From the NCBI GenBank assembly GCA_022447225.1, contig JAKVAZ010000001.1, positions 277,822 to 341,821 of the forward strand: DNA of 64,000 nt, in the 5' to 3' direction. Below the pieces are notes generated by a model. The model did not search any database. It was not told where the DNA came from and saw nothing but the letters and a program-made list of their open reading frames with translations. The translations under genes and the position numbers were made by a program. Of the stretch, positions 26,866-36,764 are shown piece by piece (the stretch's first letter is position 1; every line of letters starts with the position of its first letter). The stretch comes from Fuerstiella sp. GTDB taxonomy: Bacteria > Planctomycetota > Planctomycetia > Planctomycetales > Planctomycetaceae.

Positions 26866-27762
26866 TTAGATCCTCAATTCTCTGTTGACATGCGGCGTTC
26901 CTGATTCTCGCATCATGTGCATGACAAGATCGTCAAACTTCACCGTACTGGGTGACTGTGTGCAGCCAAGGTTGTAGTTGCGACAGTAGTTCCGTACGGA
27001 GCGCTGATGATCATCAAACAATTGCTTGTATGCCCGTGCATTGCGTTCTGTCACTGTAACTTTGCGCAACGATTCATTTTCCACGTCATACAGTTCGACA
27101 TCTCCAAGTAGTTCCGGATTGGCTTCCATCGTACCGTGCAGCTGAAGAACATGACCATCGAACCTGCGGTATCGCAGCTGGTCCAGTCCGGATTGAAATC
27201 CGGATTCGTCAAACAGATCACTCACCACGACCGCGAGTCCTGCACGACGCGTGCGATGGAGCAGTCCCTGTACGGAACGACTCAGTGCCGTGTCGGAGTT
27301 ACTGAACTGCTGTGCTTCCAGGAAACGCATCAGCGGAACAATTCCTGCTTTTCCACGGGTCAGCGGAAACTCACTGATAATGTCTTCACTGAATGTCAGT
27401 ACTGTGATTCGATCCAGATCAGCCAGGGCGATATATGCAAGGGCTGCTACCAGTTGCCGTGCCAGGTTGAACTTGGATGGTTCACCAAAGCTCATACTGC
27501 GTGAACAGTCCAGCATAAAAAAGACCTGCAGGTCCTGTTCTTCCTGAAATCGTTTCAACAGGAGGTCGCCATGTCGGGCATAGACATTCCAGTCCAGATA
27601 TCGAAAGTCATCGCCTGGTGTATATTCTCGGTGACCGGAAAATTCGATTCCGGAACCGGGCTGGGTGGTACGACGCTGAGCCAGCAGGGATCCACGGAAT
27701 ACCCGCTTCGAGACAATGGACAGATATTCCAGTCGAGTCAGAAAATCGGAAGGGAAAAGCAT
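26866..27762 (-). CDS. DUF58 domain protein
   Basis: A 298-residue soluble protein of the DUF58 family. The hallmark block is SGIEFSGHREYTPGDDFRYL followed by DWNVYARHGDLLLKRFQEEQ (residues about 38-78). A vWA-like fold follows (VFFMLDCSRSMSFGEPSKFN; GLAVVVSDLFDESGFQ). DUF58 proteins pair with MoxR AAA+ ATPases, and here the MoxR gene lies 46 bases upstream on the same strand. They act with membrane vWA proteins in a chaperone-like system whose targets are unknown here. Confidence 0.93.
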   Translation of the reverse strand: MLFPSDFLTRLEYLSIVSKRVFRGSLLAQRRTTQPGSGIEFSGHREYTPGDDFRYLDWNVYARHGDLLLKRFQEEQDLQVFFMLDCSRSMSFGEPSKFNLARQLVAALAYIALADLDRITVLTFSEDIISEFPLTRGKAGIVPLMRFLEAQQFSNSDTALSRSVQGLLHRTRRAGLAVVVSDLFDESGFQSGLDQLRYRRFDGHVLQLHGTMEANPELLGDVELYDVENESLRKVTVTERNARAYKQLFDDHQRSVRNYCRNYNLGCTQSPSTVKFDDLVMHMMRESGTPHVNRELRI

Positions 27763-27808
27763 CGGCGGAACTCAATCTGAACTGCAACAAACAGTTTCCG
27801 ACAGGAAA

Positions 27809-28831
27809 TCAGGCTGTGAGTGACGCAGTGACCGGAGCGTCTTTCGGGGTATCTGCTATAATCTGACTCAGCACACTGTCGGTATCGATGCCTTCTGCCT
27901 GACCTTCAAAATTCAGGATCATTCGGTGGCGCAGGACGGGTACTGCGATTTCCTGCAGATCTTCCCTGGCAACATGATAGCGACCGTCCAGGATGGCTTT
28001 GATTTTTGCACCCAGAATCATTGCCTGCAGGCCTCGAGGACTGGCGCCGTAGCGCACGAACTGTTTAGTCGCGTCTGCTGCCATTTCGTGACCGGGATGT
28101 GTTGCAAGCACCAGCGCGATGCCATACCGGCGCACTTCGTTGGCAACCGGAATCTGCTGTGACAGTGCTGACATTTCGACAATGCGATCACCGGTTACGA
28201 CTGGTGCCGCATGGAAGCTGTTGGCCTCCGTCGTGCGATCCAGAATTGTTTCCAGGTCCGCAGCAGTAGGAAATGGAACCTGCAGTTTGCAGAAGAAACG
28301 GTCCAGCTGAGCTTCCGGCAGCGGATAGGTGCCTTCCATTTCGAGAGGGTTTTGAGTGGCCATCACGAAGAACGGCTCCGTCAAAACGTGTGTCGTTCCG
28401 GCAATCGTGACGGAATGTTCCTGCATCGATTCCAGCAGAGCAGACTGCGTTCTGGGAGTCGCGCGATTGATTTCATCAGCCAGCAGGATGTTGGCAAACA
28501 ACGGTCCTTTCTGAAACTCAAATACTCTTCCACCATCGGGCGTTTCCATTACCACATTGGTGCCAATCAAATCTGCCGGCATCAGATCCGGTGTGAACTG
28601 AATACGCTGGAACTGCAGATCGAGTGCATTTGCGAGGGTACGCACGGTCAGCGTTTTACCCAGACCTGGCACACCTTCCAGCAGAACGTGTCCACCGGCG
28701 ATCAGAGCCGTCAGTGTGTCATCGAGGATTTGCTGCTGTCCAACAATGACTTTTGATATTTCTGACCGCAATCGGTCGAAGTCTGTGCGAAAATCATCGA
28801 GCTTTTGTTTGAGATCGTCACTCACACTCAT
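27809..28831 (-). CDS. MoxR family AAA+ ATPase
   Basis: A 340-residue AAA+ ATPase. Walker A is in LLEGVPGLGKTLTVRTLANA near residues 53-72, Walker B in ANILLADEINRATPRTQSAL near residue 113, sensor 1 in FFVMATQNPLEMEGTYPLPE, and the arginine-finger region in AQLDRFFCK. The C-terminal lid carries RYGASPRGLQAMILGAKIKA, typical of MoxR proteins. It is the first gene of the cassette MoxR-DUF58-BatA-vWA and most probably powers it. The start MSVSDDLKQKL fits the family. Confidence 0.95.
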   Translation of the reverse strand: MSVSDDLKQKLDDFRTDFDRLRSEISKVIVGQQQILDDTLTALIAGGHVLLEGVPGLGKTLTVRTLANALDLQFQRIQFTPDLMPADLIGTNVVMETPDGGRVFEFQKGPLFANILLADEINRATPRTQSALLESMQEHSVTIAGTTHVLTEPFFVMATQNPLEMEGTYPLPEAQLDRFFCKLQVPFPTAADLETILDRTTEANSFHAAPVVTGDRIVEMSALSQQIPVANEVRRYGIALVLATHPGHEMAADATKQFVRYGASPRGLQAMILGAKIKAILDGRYHVAREDLQEIAVPVLRHRMILNFEGQAEGIDTDSVLSQIIADTPKDAPVTASLTA

Positions 28832-29847
28832 CAGCAGCGACTCCTGCGGGATTCTGACACGATTCGTACAGCCGATGCCGCGGAATCTCAGCGATCCTGG
28901 CCACTGTTTGAGGCTGATGCAATGATTCTTGGACCCGCTGATCGCTTTGTCCAGTGATCACCCCTGTGACGAGAGACTGTTCGGAGACAACGGGATGCTC
29001 CTGAATGCCTGAACATCATTGCAGAGACTTTCGAAGTGATAACAAACTGACCTCACCGGGTGGCTCTGCAACACCGGAAATTCACAGGAATGAAATTGTT
29101 GACAGGCTTTCCTGCAGCACCGGTGGTTGCGGTCCGGGAGTGACACGAACCAATGGCGTTGCATCGATAGGCTGCACGCAGTCTCCGTTCCAGGTCTCAA
29201 ACAGGATTTATCACGTTGTTGTGGGTTGCCATCAACAGGTTACCGACAAAGTGTGTCGGGATCTGTATTACTCTGATGACTACGTCCGAAGTCTCTGGTG
29301 CCGAACTGTTACCGAATCCTGATTACGGAATTGAATACTTACTGCGGAAGTTTGATCAGATTTCTGCTCGTGGGTTCGTGCTAACGCGACGCTTTGGTCA
29401 CAACGGCGCCGGATATAAGCCCGAAGCACTGCCGGGACTCGTCGAAAACCACGGGCCGATGAAATTGCAGCGAGCGGGTGGTGCGAACACGCTGCTGTTA
29501 CTGGATGAGGCTGATGCAATTGGTTACTGGCGGTACGCTGTTCTTACTCATCGATTGAGTGAAAAACATAGTCAGGTCGTCTTTGCGGGACGCGGACGTG
29601 CGCGGTCGCCCTGAATCCGAAGAATTCCGGTACCGATCATTGGTATGGTGTCGCCAGCCAGCAATTGACCGACTGCTTCGGCTGATGGATGAAGCAGATA
29701 TTGTCGTTGAACTTCTTATGCACATCGACAGTATCGGTCGTGTCCGCAACCACGGCACAGCATGTCGGACGCGTAAGGATCCGTATCCGCAATCCTTACA
29801 ATGTTTGCTGGGATTTGAGACCAAAATCCGTCCGGTGTTGATGCGTA
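28832..29847. other. 1-kb region with broken coding character
   Basis: No intact gene is recognised. On the plus strand protein-like stretches follow one another in three different frames: about 29200-29322, 29320-29614 (for example YGIEYLLRKFDQISARGFV and LLLDEADAIGYWRYAVLTHR) and 29590-29912 (LLRLMDEADIVVELLMHIDS). They resemble a gene damaged by frameshifts, but no family is identified and chance open frames in GC-balanced DNA are possible. Promoters for the MoxR cassette should lie near 28832-28950. Confidence 0.3.
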
Positions 29848-31665
29848 TCAGTACTCACAATTCAGGCCAAACCGGAATGTGTTCTGATAAAAATGGCCGC
29901 GTTTCACCCTAACGGTCGGAAACAGCCCTGCCCGCGGATTTGACGCCCAGTTAATTGAGCCCTGCGGCTCCGCGACTTCGCCGATCCACAGAAACGACCA
30001 GCCCAGTTGCAGGCTTGAGTGCTCAAGGCACTTGATATCCCGAAGAACAGGAACTCGGTTGAACAGCGGCAGTTGAGCGGTGATGTTCTGCTCGAACATG
30101 GGTGACAAGTGCATTCCGCCATCCCTGTCCTGGAACGCATTCTCAGTCAGGCTGCCATTCGTGACAGTTGTGTCGAACATGTCCTGCAGGATCGTTGGAT
30201 CCAGCTCATCAACAGTTGATGTGTCCCCAATATTGTCGCCCTGCAGCCGAATGCGTTCTTCATTAAACAGGGCTCCGGCACGTGTTGAGCCCCAAATCCT
30301 GGCGCCACCGGTCTTTGCGATATCATAACTAAAGCCGAATTCGGGACCTCCAAGCTTAGTCTCGACCTGACTGTACGCAAAAGACCTTATCAGCATCTGG
30401 GGATACGGGTTGAGCCGAGTGAATGATATGTCTCCACCCGTTCCTGTTCCCGTTCCATCTCCTGTTCCCGTTCCATCTCCTGTTCCCGTTCCATCTCCTG
30501 TTCCCGTTCCAGCACCTGTTCCCGTTCCAGCACCTGTTCCGGTGCCGGATTGTTCCCCAAGTTCATCGATCAGAAAATCGCCATCGTTGTCTATCAGATC
30601 AATCTGGCCGATGCTCAGTGTCTGGTCATATTCGAGCCCTGAAGAGACTCCATTGAAGTGAAATCCTTCTTTGATTTGCATGAACCGTCCACCGAACAGT
30701 CCGCGGAACTGAATATTACCTTGCCGGAACATTGGAGCGGTTTCGAAGTGTACACCCGCACCAAAGGTTTCCACACTGTGACGCACGATGAAATCGAGGT
30801 CGAAAAACTGGTTCACTCCTTCAAGAAGCACGCCGTTCTGTAATGGAAGGTCGGGAAGAACCAGAAGAGTGCGTTCAAGGATATCGCTTGCACTGCCCCG
30901 AGGGTCAAATTCTTCCTCCGGATCAAACTCGCCGCCGGTCCGAAGGATTTCGTTATCAAGGATCCTTGTTTCGACAATTTCTCGGTCAGAAGTATTTCGC
31001 AGATTGGTCAGGGGGATCGGCCCCATGATTCCACCTGTTGCCTCTAAGAACAGCGCATCGATTTCATCGATCGACCTGCGGGCAGCTTCCACAACCTTAC
31101 GACGATCAAATACGGCGACCTTGTTGGGAGTAAACATTCCGTTCACGCCGATTCGCCATCCTTCAGGACTTGAAACAATTGTGCTTAAACGTAAGCCGTC
31201 TGTTTGTACTCTGGGCACCTGGCCCATTTGTAGTGGATAGCCTATTGCAGCTACGACTGCTTCAACATCTGTGCTACCGAAATTATCCAGCTGGATCGTG
31301 GTGATTGCGTTGGGGTCTCCAACAAACCCACCGAAGTCCCGAACCGTACTCCGCAGCCATTCCACCTGCACGTCGAACTTATATTTGCCGCGCCGCTCAA
31401 AGTGGCTGATAGTGTCGCGAAACCACAGGCCATCGGAATTGACGTGTTGTTCCATCCTGTTTTCAAACGGTGACATGCGCGGGTATGACTGAAACGCCGG
31501 CGGCATTCCCTGATAGTCAATTGCCGAATATCCATTTGTTCCGGTATTGAACGCCGGATACCCGCTGTTGGGGACGCCGGAGATCACCTGCGCAACGCCG
31601 CTGGCTGACATAATGATTGCCAGCATTAACGGCAAAACGCTTTTCAGACGGTGCCAAATCCGCAT
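29848..31665 (-). CDS. BBP7-type outer-membrane beta-barrel protein
   Basis: About 605 residues. The start at 31665 (MRIWHRLKSVLPLMLAIIMS) gives a clear signal peptide and has GAAGGG upstream; an in-frame ATG at 31752 would add 29 poorly conserved residues. The mature part has the features of planctomycete BBP7 barrels: MNQHVN-like N-terminal region, alternating aromatic strands, a C-terminal region LQLGWSFLWIGEVAEPQGSI, and a final aromatic-ended strand (FRFGLNCEY). Around residue 400 a run of Gly-Thr-Gly-Asp/Ala repeats follows an acidic DNDGDFLIDELGEQ segment that looks like a calcium-binding loop. The barrel probably sits in the outer membrane; substrate unknown. Confidence 0.8.
   Translation of the reverse strand: MRIWHRLKSVLPLMLAIIMSASGVAQVISGVPNSGYPAFNTGTNGYSAIDYQGMPPAFQSYPRMSPFENRMEQHVNSDGLWFRDTISHFERRGKYKFDVQVEWLRSTVRDFGGFVGDPNAITTIQLDNFGSTDVEAVVAAIGYPLQMGQVPRVQTDGLRLSTIVSSPEGWRIGVNGMFTPNKVAVFDRRKVVEAARRSIDEIDALFLEATGGIMGPIPLTNLRNTSDREIVETRILDNEILRTGGEFDPEEEFDPRGSASDILERTLLVLPDLPLQNGVLLEGVNQFFDLDFIVRHSVETFGAGVHFETAPMFRQGNIQFRGLFGGRFMQIKEGFHFNGVSSGLEYDQTLSIGQIDLIDNDGDFLIDELGEQSGTGTGAGTGTGAGTGTGDGTGTGDGTGTGDGTGTGTGGDISFTRLNPYPQMLIRSFAYSQVETKLGGPEFGFSYDIAKTGGARIWGSTRAGALFNEERIRLQGDNIGDTSTVDELDPTILQDMFDTTVTNGSLTENAFQDRDGGMHLSPMFEQNITAQLPLFNRVPVLRDIKCLEHSSLQLGWSFLWIGEVAEPQGSINWASNPRAGLFPTVRVKRGHFYQNTFRFGLNCEY
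30443..30550. repeat. 18-bp tandem repeat inside the BBP7 gene
   Basis: Five full units of 18 bases (first three CCTGTTCCCGTTCCATCT, next two ending AGCA instead of ATCT) and a sixth, diverged partial unit. On the coding (minus) strand they give Gly-Thr-Gly-Thr-Gly-Asp or -Ala hexapeptides. Unit length is a multiple of three, so gain or loss of units keeps the frame. Confidence 0.92.
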
Positions 31666-32268
31666 TGATCTACCCTTCACAAGCCACAGTTTCTTCTGGC
31701 TCTTACCGTGATGCGCCGCCTCTGCCGACACGGAACGGAAGTCCGAGCGCATTGATACGGTCTGGTGGGTAGTATCGGTCAGGGAATTTGTGGAACTGTA
31801 GGGATTGTTTTGGTCGTGATGTTTTTTCCGTTAATGACGGTCTGCACTCTCTGTTGAATGCCACTCAGCTGCGGGTGTTTGTTTGCGGGGGACATCACGA
31901 CTCCGATGTCCCACTACTCTGATTGTCATGCATTCCGGCAGTTTCTGCCGTGTCGACTGTTTTGATGATTTCTTGTGACACGAGTATATGAGGATCTGCA
32001 CATTACGGTGAATTGTCCGCATGAATCAAATCGGTTGTCTATGTTCAGACGTGGCGCCGGTACAGCCCTTTATGCCTCACGGTATGAATCAACCGGGCAG
32101 GCGTGCTTTGTGGACACAGGACACCGACCTGGTTGATTGAAATACCGGAGCAGCGCAAACCGTGTCGTATTTGGCAACGGGCGGCCGTATTTTCTTCAGC
32201 AGAGAGGCAGAGAGTCAGTCGAAAGTTGTGACATGTAGGCTGTCCTGTATTGTGTTGCTGAATACAGG
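31666..32268. other. Intergenic region without a recognised gene
   Basis: About 600 bases between two minus-strand genes. It contains the leader of the BBP7 gene and the downstream-to-upstream boundary of the altronate dehydratase gene. Only short frames without signatures are present, and no clear terminator hairpin was seen. Confidence 0.4.
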
Positions 32269-33810
32269 CTAGAAAACAGGCCCCGGCAGCCAGGGACAGA
32301 ATTCGTCGTCGCCGATTCCCTGTGATTCACTCAATGTTCGTTTTCCACTGGCCGTAGCGATGATTCGTTCAAAGATCTGCTTACCCACATCCTGGACAGA
32401 CATTCCGTGCAGAATCGTGCCCGCATCAAGATCCATGTCGTCTGACATGCGCTGATACATCGGTGTGTTTGTTGCAACCTTGATTGTGGGTGATGGTTTG
32501 CAGCCAAAACAACTGCCGCGTCCGGTAGTAAAAACCACCACCTGTGCACCGCCGGCGACTTTACCTGTCACGGAGGCCGGATCAAATCCGGGACTGTCCA
32601 TAATCACAAAACCGCGTTCTGTTACCGGCTCTGCGTAGCGGTACACGGCACGCAGTGGTGATGTCCCGGCTTTAGCGATGGCTCCGAGCGATTTTTCATA
32701 AATCGTCGTCAGTCCCCCTTTCTTGTTACCGACAGAGGGATTGTTGTCGATCGTCACTCCATTGCGTTGCGCGTAGTCTTCCCACCAGTGAATTCGTGCC
32801 AGCAGCTGTTCGCCCACTTCCCGGCTGACAGCCCTCCGGGTCATCAGGTGTTCGGCTCCGTACATCTCCGGTGTTTCAGAAATAATCGCAGTTCCGCCGC
32901 AAGCCACCAGCATGTCTGCTGCGACCCCCACGGCCGGATTGGCGGTGATGCCGCTGTTTCCGTCACTGCCACCACATTCCAGGGCGACTTTCAGTTCAGA
33001 GACCGGAATTGGCTGCCGGGTCACATCGTTAGCCATCGGCAGTAGGTCACGTAAAACTCCGGTCGCCCGATCGACGGTTCTGCGGATGCCGCCAATCTCC
33101 TGGATATTCATCACCATCGGGCCAGGCTCGTCCGCCACAGGTCCCGAACCACCCAGCTGGACAAGTCCATGCTGTTGCTGCAGATAATCGGCCTGGGCAG
33201 TTTCACAGCCGAGTCCCAGTACCAGACTGGCAGCAACATTTGGATGTTTGGCAAATCCTGCCAGAGTTCGATTGAGCTGGTGATGATCGGAATCACCGAA
33301 TGCCATCGCACAACCCGCTTTATGAACCAGTGGCACAATTCCATCGATGTTGGGATAATCGGCCAGATCTGTCTGAGCAAGCTCTTGGGCTACATACCGG
33401 GCTGTCGTCGCAGAGCAGTTCACCGTGCTGACGATTGCCAGATAGTTGCGAGTGCCGCATCGGCCATCATGACGTCGGTAGCCTTGAAATGTGCGTGGCT
33501 CAGCTGCCGGGAGTTCACGAACTTCGGTTCCAAACTCGAACTCCAAACCGGGTTTGGTTGCCTGTACGTTGTGGACGTGGATCCAGTCTCCGGCTGCGAT
33601 GGGTTCAGACGCATAACCGATTTTTTGACCGAATTTGACAATCGGTTCTCCCTGGGGGATTTCGTCAATCGCGATTTTATGGCCGGCCGGAATATCGGCG
33701 ACAGCCGAAACGCGACATTCTCCCGTGGAGACATTGGAACCGGCCTGCAGCGACACAGTTACCACGGCAGTGTTGTCAGCAGCATGCAGACGGAGAATGG
33801 AATCAGTCAC
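32269..33810 (-). CDS. uxaA: UxaA family altronate dehydratase-like protein
   Basis: A 513-residue full-length UxaA/GarD family hydro-lyase. It has an N-terminal SAF domain (residues about 1-95, ending near GDWIHVHNVQ) and the catalytic core with YRRHDGRCGTRNYLAIVST near residue 110, HKAGCAMAFGDSDHHQLNRT, ECGGSDGNSGITANPAVGVA and VVFTTGRGSCFGCKPSPTIK. The conserved Cys and His residues suit an iron-dependent sugar-acid dehydratase. Known members convert D-altronate or D-galactarate to a keto-deoxy acid. No other uronate or galactarate gene lies next to it, so the substrate is uncertain. Confidence 0.88.
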   Translation of the reverse strand: MTDSILRLHAADNTAVVTVSLQAGSNVSTGECRVSAVADIPAGHKIAIDEIPQGEPIVKFGQKIGYASEPIAAGDWIHVHNVQATKPGLEFEFGTEVRELPAAEPRTFQGYRRHDGRCGTRNYLAIVSTVNCSATTARYVAQELAQTDLADYPNIDGIVPLVHKAGCAMAFGDSDHHQLNRTLAGFAKHPNVAASLVLGLGCETAQADYLQQQHGLVQLGGSGPVADEPGPMVMNIQEIGGIRRTVDRATGVLRDLLPMANDVTRQPIPVSELKVALECGGSDGNSGITANPAVGVAADMLVACGGTAIISETPEMYGAEHLMTRRAVSREVGEQLLARIHWWEDYAQRNGVTIDNNPSVGNKKGGLTTIYEKSLGAIAKAGTSPLRAVYRYAEPVTERGFVIMDSPGFDPASVTGKVAGGAQVVVFTTGRGSCFGCKPSPTIKVATNTPMYQRMSDDMDLDAGTILHGMSVQDVGKQIFERIIATASGKRTLSESQGIGDDEFCPWLPGPVF

Positions 33811-34845
33811 GGCTTCAGCTTTCGTAAGGGAGCCACATTTAAAACAAGCCGGTTACAGCCGGTCCAAAAAAGGCTCAGTCCACAATGATCGTCTCCGATT
33901 TTGATTCATCACAAAAGGCTCCCGATGTGCAGAATGTTTGTTTCTTTCGGATGCGAGATGTCGTCAGTGTATTTTGTCTGTTTTTTCTGTTACCTGGCCA
34001 CTTCGGGTCAGCGCAGGGAGCAATCGAGGCGTTCGGTGGCGAAAGGAGTTGACAGCGGGCTTCGTGAGGGACATTCGTTCGCAACGGTCTCTTATTGTGT
34101 GCAGTTTCCGGACGGGAGTCCGGTATCAGTAGTACTTTTTGGGCATTGATATGGCGTGTGTCTGCGGAGACACACTTCCGGCAGTGTCTGCCAGTTGCTG
34201 TAACAGCGTCCCGTTCCCACCGGTTCAAATCCTCTGATCATTTCACTGCCTGCTCCCGTCAGTCTCCGGGACGTCACAGTACCGTAGAATGCTTCGTGGG
34301 TTCCGGCGGACGACTGCAGTAACGATGAAGATGGTATCATCGTAGCGGCCCGGTTCGTATGTACTCTGACATCTTTAGCACAGACCGTTCTTACTCATAG
34401 AATTTCGGTCCTTATCTGCCGGGGTATTCATGGATCACGGCATTTGCCGGTGACAGGCAAGACCTATGCCGCAGCAAACATTTTAGTTTGGGGGTACCAC
34501 GGACCGGCGTGGGGTGCCGTTGGCAGATGAGCAGCAGAGTGGGCCTCTCTCCCGACACAATTCGATCCGAATCTCCAGTCTGACGCACCTTTTGGCCACT
34601 ATAAGTTTACCGTGACCGAGCGGAACACGCCAAAAAAAACGCTCACAGACTATGGTCTCCCGTCCGGGCGACCGATACAAACATTAAACTAGGAAACGGT
34701 TCACGTGTTTTCCTCGGAAAACTCTCAGTGAACCGGTATGTGACGATGGAACGAAACTCTGTGAGCCAGGTTTACGTGAATCGGGTATTGTGAATTCACC
34801 AGCCCCGCGATTCCTTCAGGCATTCCCTCGCCCACAGGATATGCT
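33811..34845. other. 1-kb region without a recognised gene
   Basis: More than 1,000 bases between the divergent uxaA and CBS genes. Short frames on both strands overlap and show no family signature. The only notable element is a nested stem-loop at 34697-34735, listed separately. Nothing else is supported here. Confidence 0.45.
34697..34735. other. Nested inverted repeat upstream of the CBS gene
   Basis: Outer arms CGGTTCAC (34697-34704) and GTGAACCG (34728-34735) pair perfectly. Inside them TTTTCC (34708-34713) pairs with GGAAAA (34716-34721). The element lies about 110 bases before the CBS gene start. No T-run follows on the plus strand. It could be an operator, a leader structure or a transcript end. 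Confidence 0.55.
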
Positions 34846-35331
34846 ATGTCCCGGCTGTGTTTATCAGATCTGATGCACCCCTGCACATCTGTGGTCCTTC
34901 ATTCGGATTCCACTTTGCGTGAGGCTGCGGAGCGGGTGTTGATGACCGGAATGGATGCATTGCCTGTGACCGATGAGTCAGGTCGATTTGTGGGGCTTAT
35001 CGCTCAGGCGGCTCTGATTCGGGAATTGCTCAGTGGCGGCTCCGCTGAGTCGATGGTTGGCCCGATTGTCTCACACTCCGTAGATTCTGCCCGAACTACC
35101 ACGGCTGTGGACAGTGTTCTGCCACTGTTTCGTTCTGCAGCGATTACCATGGTTCCCGTTGTTGATGAGAATGACTGTCCGGTTGGGATGATTCATCGTC
35201 GCGACGTGATTAACTATCTGCTGGAAGAATCACCCGAAGAACGCGGCGACACGACGTCATCAGTTGACGACACGGACCGGGTTTCCGGACCGCATTTCCT
35301 CCGCAAAGGGCGCAGGACCAGTAATCATTGA
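34846..35331 (+). CDS. Two-CBS-domain protein
   Basis: A 161-residue protein made of a CBS domain pair. The first covers residues about 10-62 (LREAAERVLMTGMDALPVTD then ESGRFVGLIAQAALIRELL) and the second about 72-128 (AITMVPVVDENDCPVGMIHR then RDVINYLLEE). CBS pairs bind adenine nucleotides and act as energy sensors, usually joined to an enzyme; here they stand alone. No partner gene is adjacent. It converges with the uracil-DNA glycosylase gene about 47 bases downstream. Confidence 0.85.
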   Translation: MSRLCLSDLMHPCTSVVLHSDSTLREAAERVLMTGMDALPVTDESGRFVGLIAQAALIRELLSGGSAESMVGPIVSHSVDSARTTTAVDSVLPLFRSAAITMVPVVDENDCPVGMIHRRDVINYLLEESPEERGDTTSSVDDTDRVSGPHFLRKGRRTSNH

Positions 35332-35377
35332 TCCTGTTTTATTCGGACGCACGGGAACGATCCTGCCTGCCGTCCAT

Positions 35378-36253
35378 TCAGTTGAGCTTGATGCCCAGGT
35401 CCCTCATCAGGATCTGCATGTCATTCCAGACATCTTTTCTGGCTGAGGGGTTTCGCAGCAGATACGACGGGTGATAGGTACACAGCACCTTTGCTTGATT
35501 ATGCCGGTGAAACACGCCGCGGAGTTTGCCGATTGTTCGTTTTTCATTAAGCAAATTCTGAGCGGCCACAGTTCCCCAGCAGACAATGTATTCAGGATCC
35601 ACGACTCGAAGTTGAGCATCCAGAAACTCACGGCAGTTGGCAGCTTCCTGTGGCCGGGGATTTCGATTTCCAGGCGGACGACAGCGCAGGATATTGCAGA
35701 TATACAGATCTTCGCGTTTCAACTGACAGGCTTCTATGATCCTGTTCAGCAGTTTGCCGGCTCTTCCAACAAATGGTTCTCCCTGTTGATCTTCGTCGGC
35801 ACCTGGCGCTTCTCCGACAAACATGATCCGGGCGTCCGCACGACCGACACCAAACACGGTCTGTGTACGTGTCTCAGCCAGAGCGGAACAACGTCTGCAT
35901 TCAGCAACAACGTTGGCCAGTTGGCACAGGGCTTCCGATTTGTCCTTTATTGTCGATAACGGTGCATCAAAAATTTCCGAAGTCTCACTGAGCACGTCCG
36001 GAATACGCACACTGTCGGGCTGAAGTTCATCTGGCGATTTCAGATGAACTCGGGATCCTTGGGCTATACGCGACTTCGACTGAGCAGCGGATGACGATGA
36101 TGTCTGTCGTTCTGAAAGCCCTGTCGAGACTGATGGCTTGGGAAGACACACGGTTGGGAGGTGTGTTACACCAAGCTGACTCAGGAACTGCAGATAGTGC
36201 TGCCACGTGCGACCGGTGCCCATAATGATTGTGTCAGCCAGGAAGAACTGCAT
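35378..36253 (-). CDS. Type 4 (iron-sulfur) uracil-DNA glycosylase
   Basis: A 291-residue protein whose C-terminal 180 residues match family 4 UDG. The four cluster ligands are visible: C119 and C122 ([10 protein letters not shown]), C191 ([10 protein letters not shown]) and C207 ([10 protein letters not shown]). The uracil pocket motif is [20 protein letters not shown] near residue 147, and the C-terminal [10 protein letters not shown] gives the DNA-intercalation loop. It removes uracil from DNA. The N-terminal 100 residues form an extra, low-complexity extension often seen in SPO1 polymerase-related and planctomycete members. Start [10 protein letters not shown] is uncertain; a shorter form from M11 is possible. 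Confidence 0.92.
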   Translation of the reverse strand: MQFFLADTIIMGTGRTWQHYLQFLSQLGVTHLPTVCLPKPSVSTGLSERQTSSSSAAQSKSRIAQGSRVHLKSPDELQPDSVRIPDVLSETSEIFDAPLSTIKDKSEALCQLANVVAECRRCSALAETRTQTVFGVGRADARIMFVGEAPGADEDQQGEPFVGRAGKLLNRIIEACQLKREDLYICNILRCRPPGNRNPRPQEAANCREFLDAQLRVVDPEYIVCWGTVAAQNLLNEKRTIGKLRGVFHRHNQAKVLCTYHPSYLLRNPSARKDVWNDMQILMRDLGIKLN

Positions 36254-36764
36254 CGAATAGTTGCGCCGGTGAGCGACTCAAATCACCGACAGTCTTGTTG
36301 CGAGTCATGTCTGTCAGCATAGCGGGTCGGCATTGAACTGCCAGTCTGTGCCATTCAATGACAGCCAGCGCTCATGCAGTCGCCGGTATAAGAGTGCCAG
36401 ACGTCTATGACTGAAACGAGCAAACGGTACTTTGCCAGTTGGATAAATTAGGTGATTTGTCAGGCACTATGACGCTGAGAGAAACACTAAGCGTTCCCGC
36501 TGTTGTACGGGACGGTATTCGATTTCGTCGGCAGACTTCGGTGGAATCCGATTCAAGGCTCCCTGCGTGAACATACGGTAACCGATACCCGATACGGATG
36601 ATGTTGATTTTGCGGATAACCTGATTCGGCAGTTTTTGCGGATGGTGTATCTGTTTCGATGTGTCGTCATCATCTGACGTTCGTTCAGAAACACACGAAC
36701 GGTGAGTGTTGTCACAGGAAATATGAGCGTCCTGTGTTCTGTATTTTACGAAAGGAAGTAGAAA
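36254..36764. other. Divergent intergenic region before the porin gene
   Basis: About 510 bases between divergent genes. It holds no recognised gene. An AAAGGAAG sequence just before the porin ATG is a strong ribosome binding site, which suits a highly expressed outer-membrane protein. No confident promoter hexamers could be assigned. Confidence 0.45.

Noticed and set aside
30410..30661. Plus-strand frames full of Pro-Val repeats opposite the BBP7 gene
   Set aside because: They are antisense readings of the 18-bp repeat within a well-supported minus-strand gene.
34215..34235. GGTTCAAATCC, which looks like a tRNA T-arm
   Set aside because: The flanking bases do not form a T-stem and no acceptor or anticodon arm could be drawn around it.
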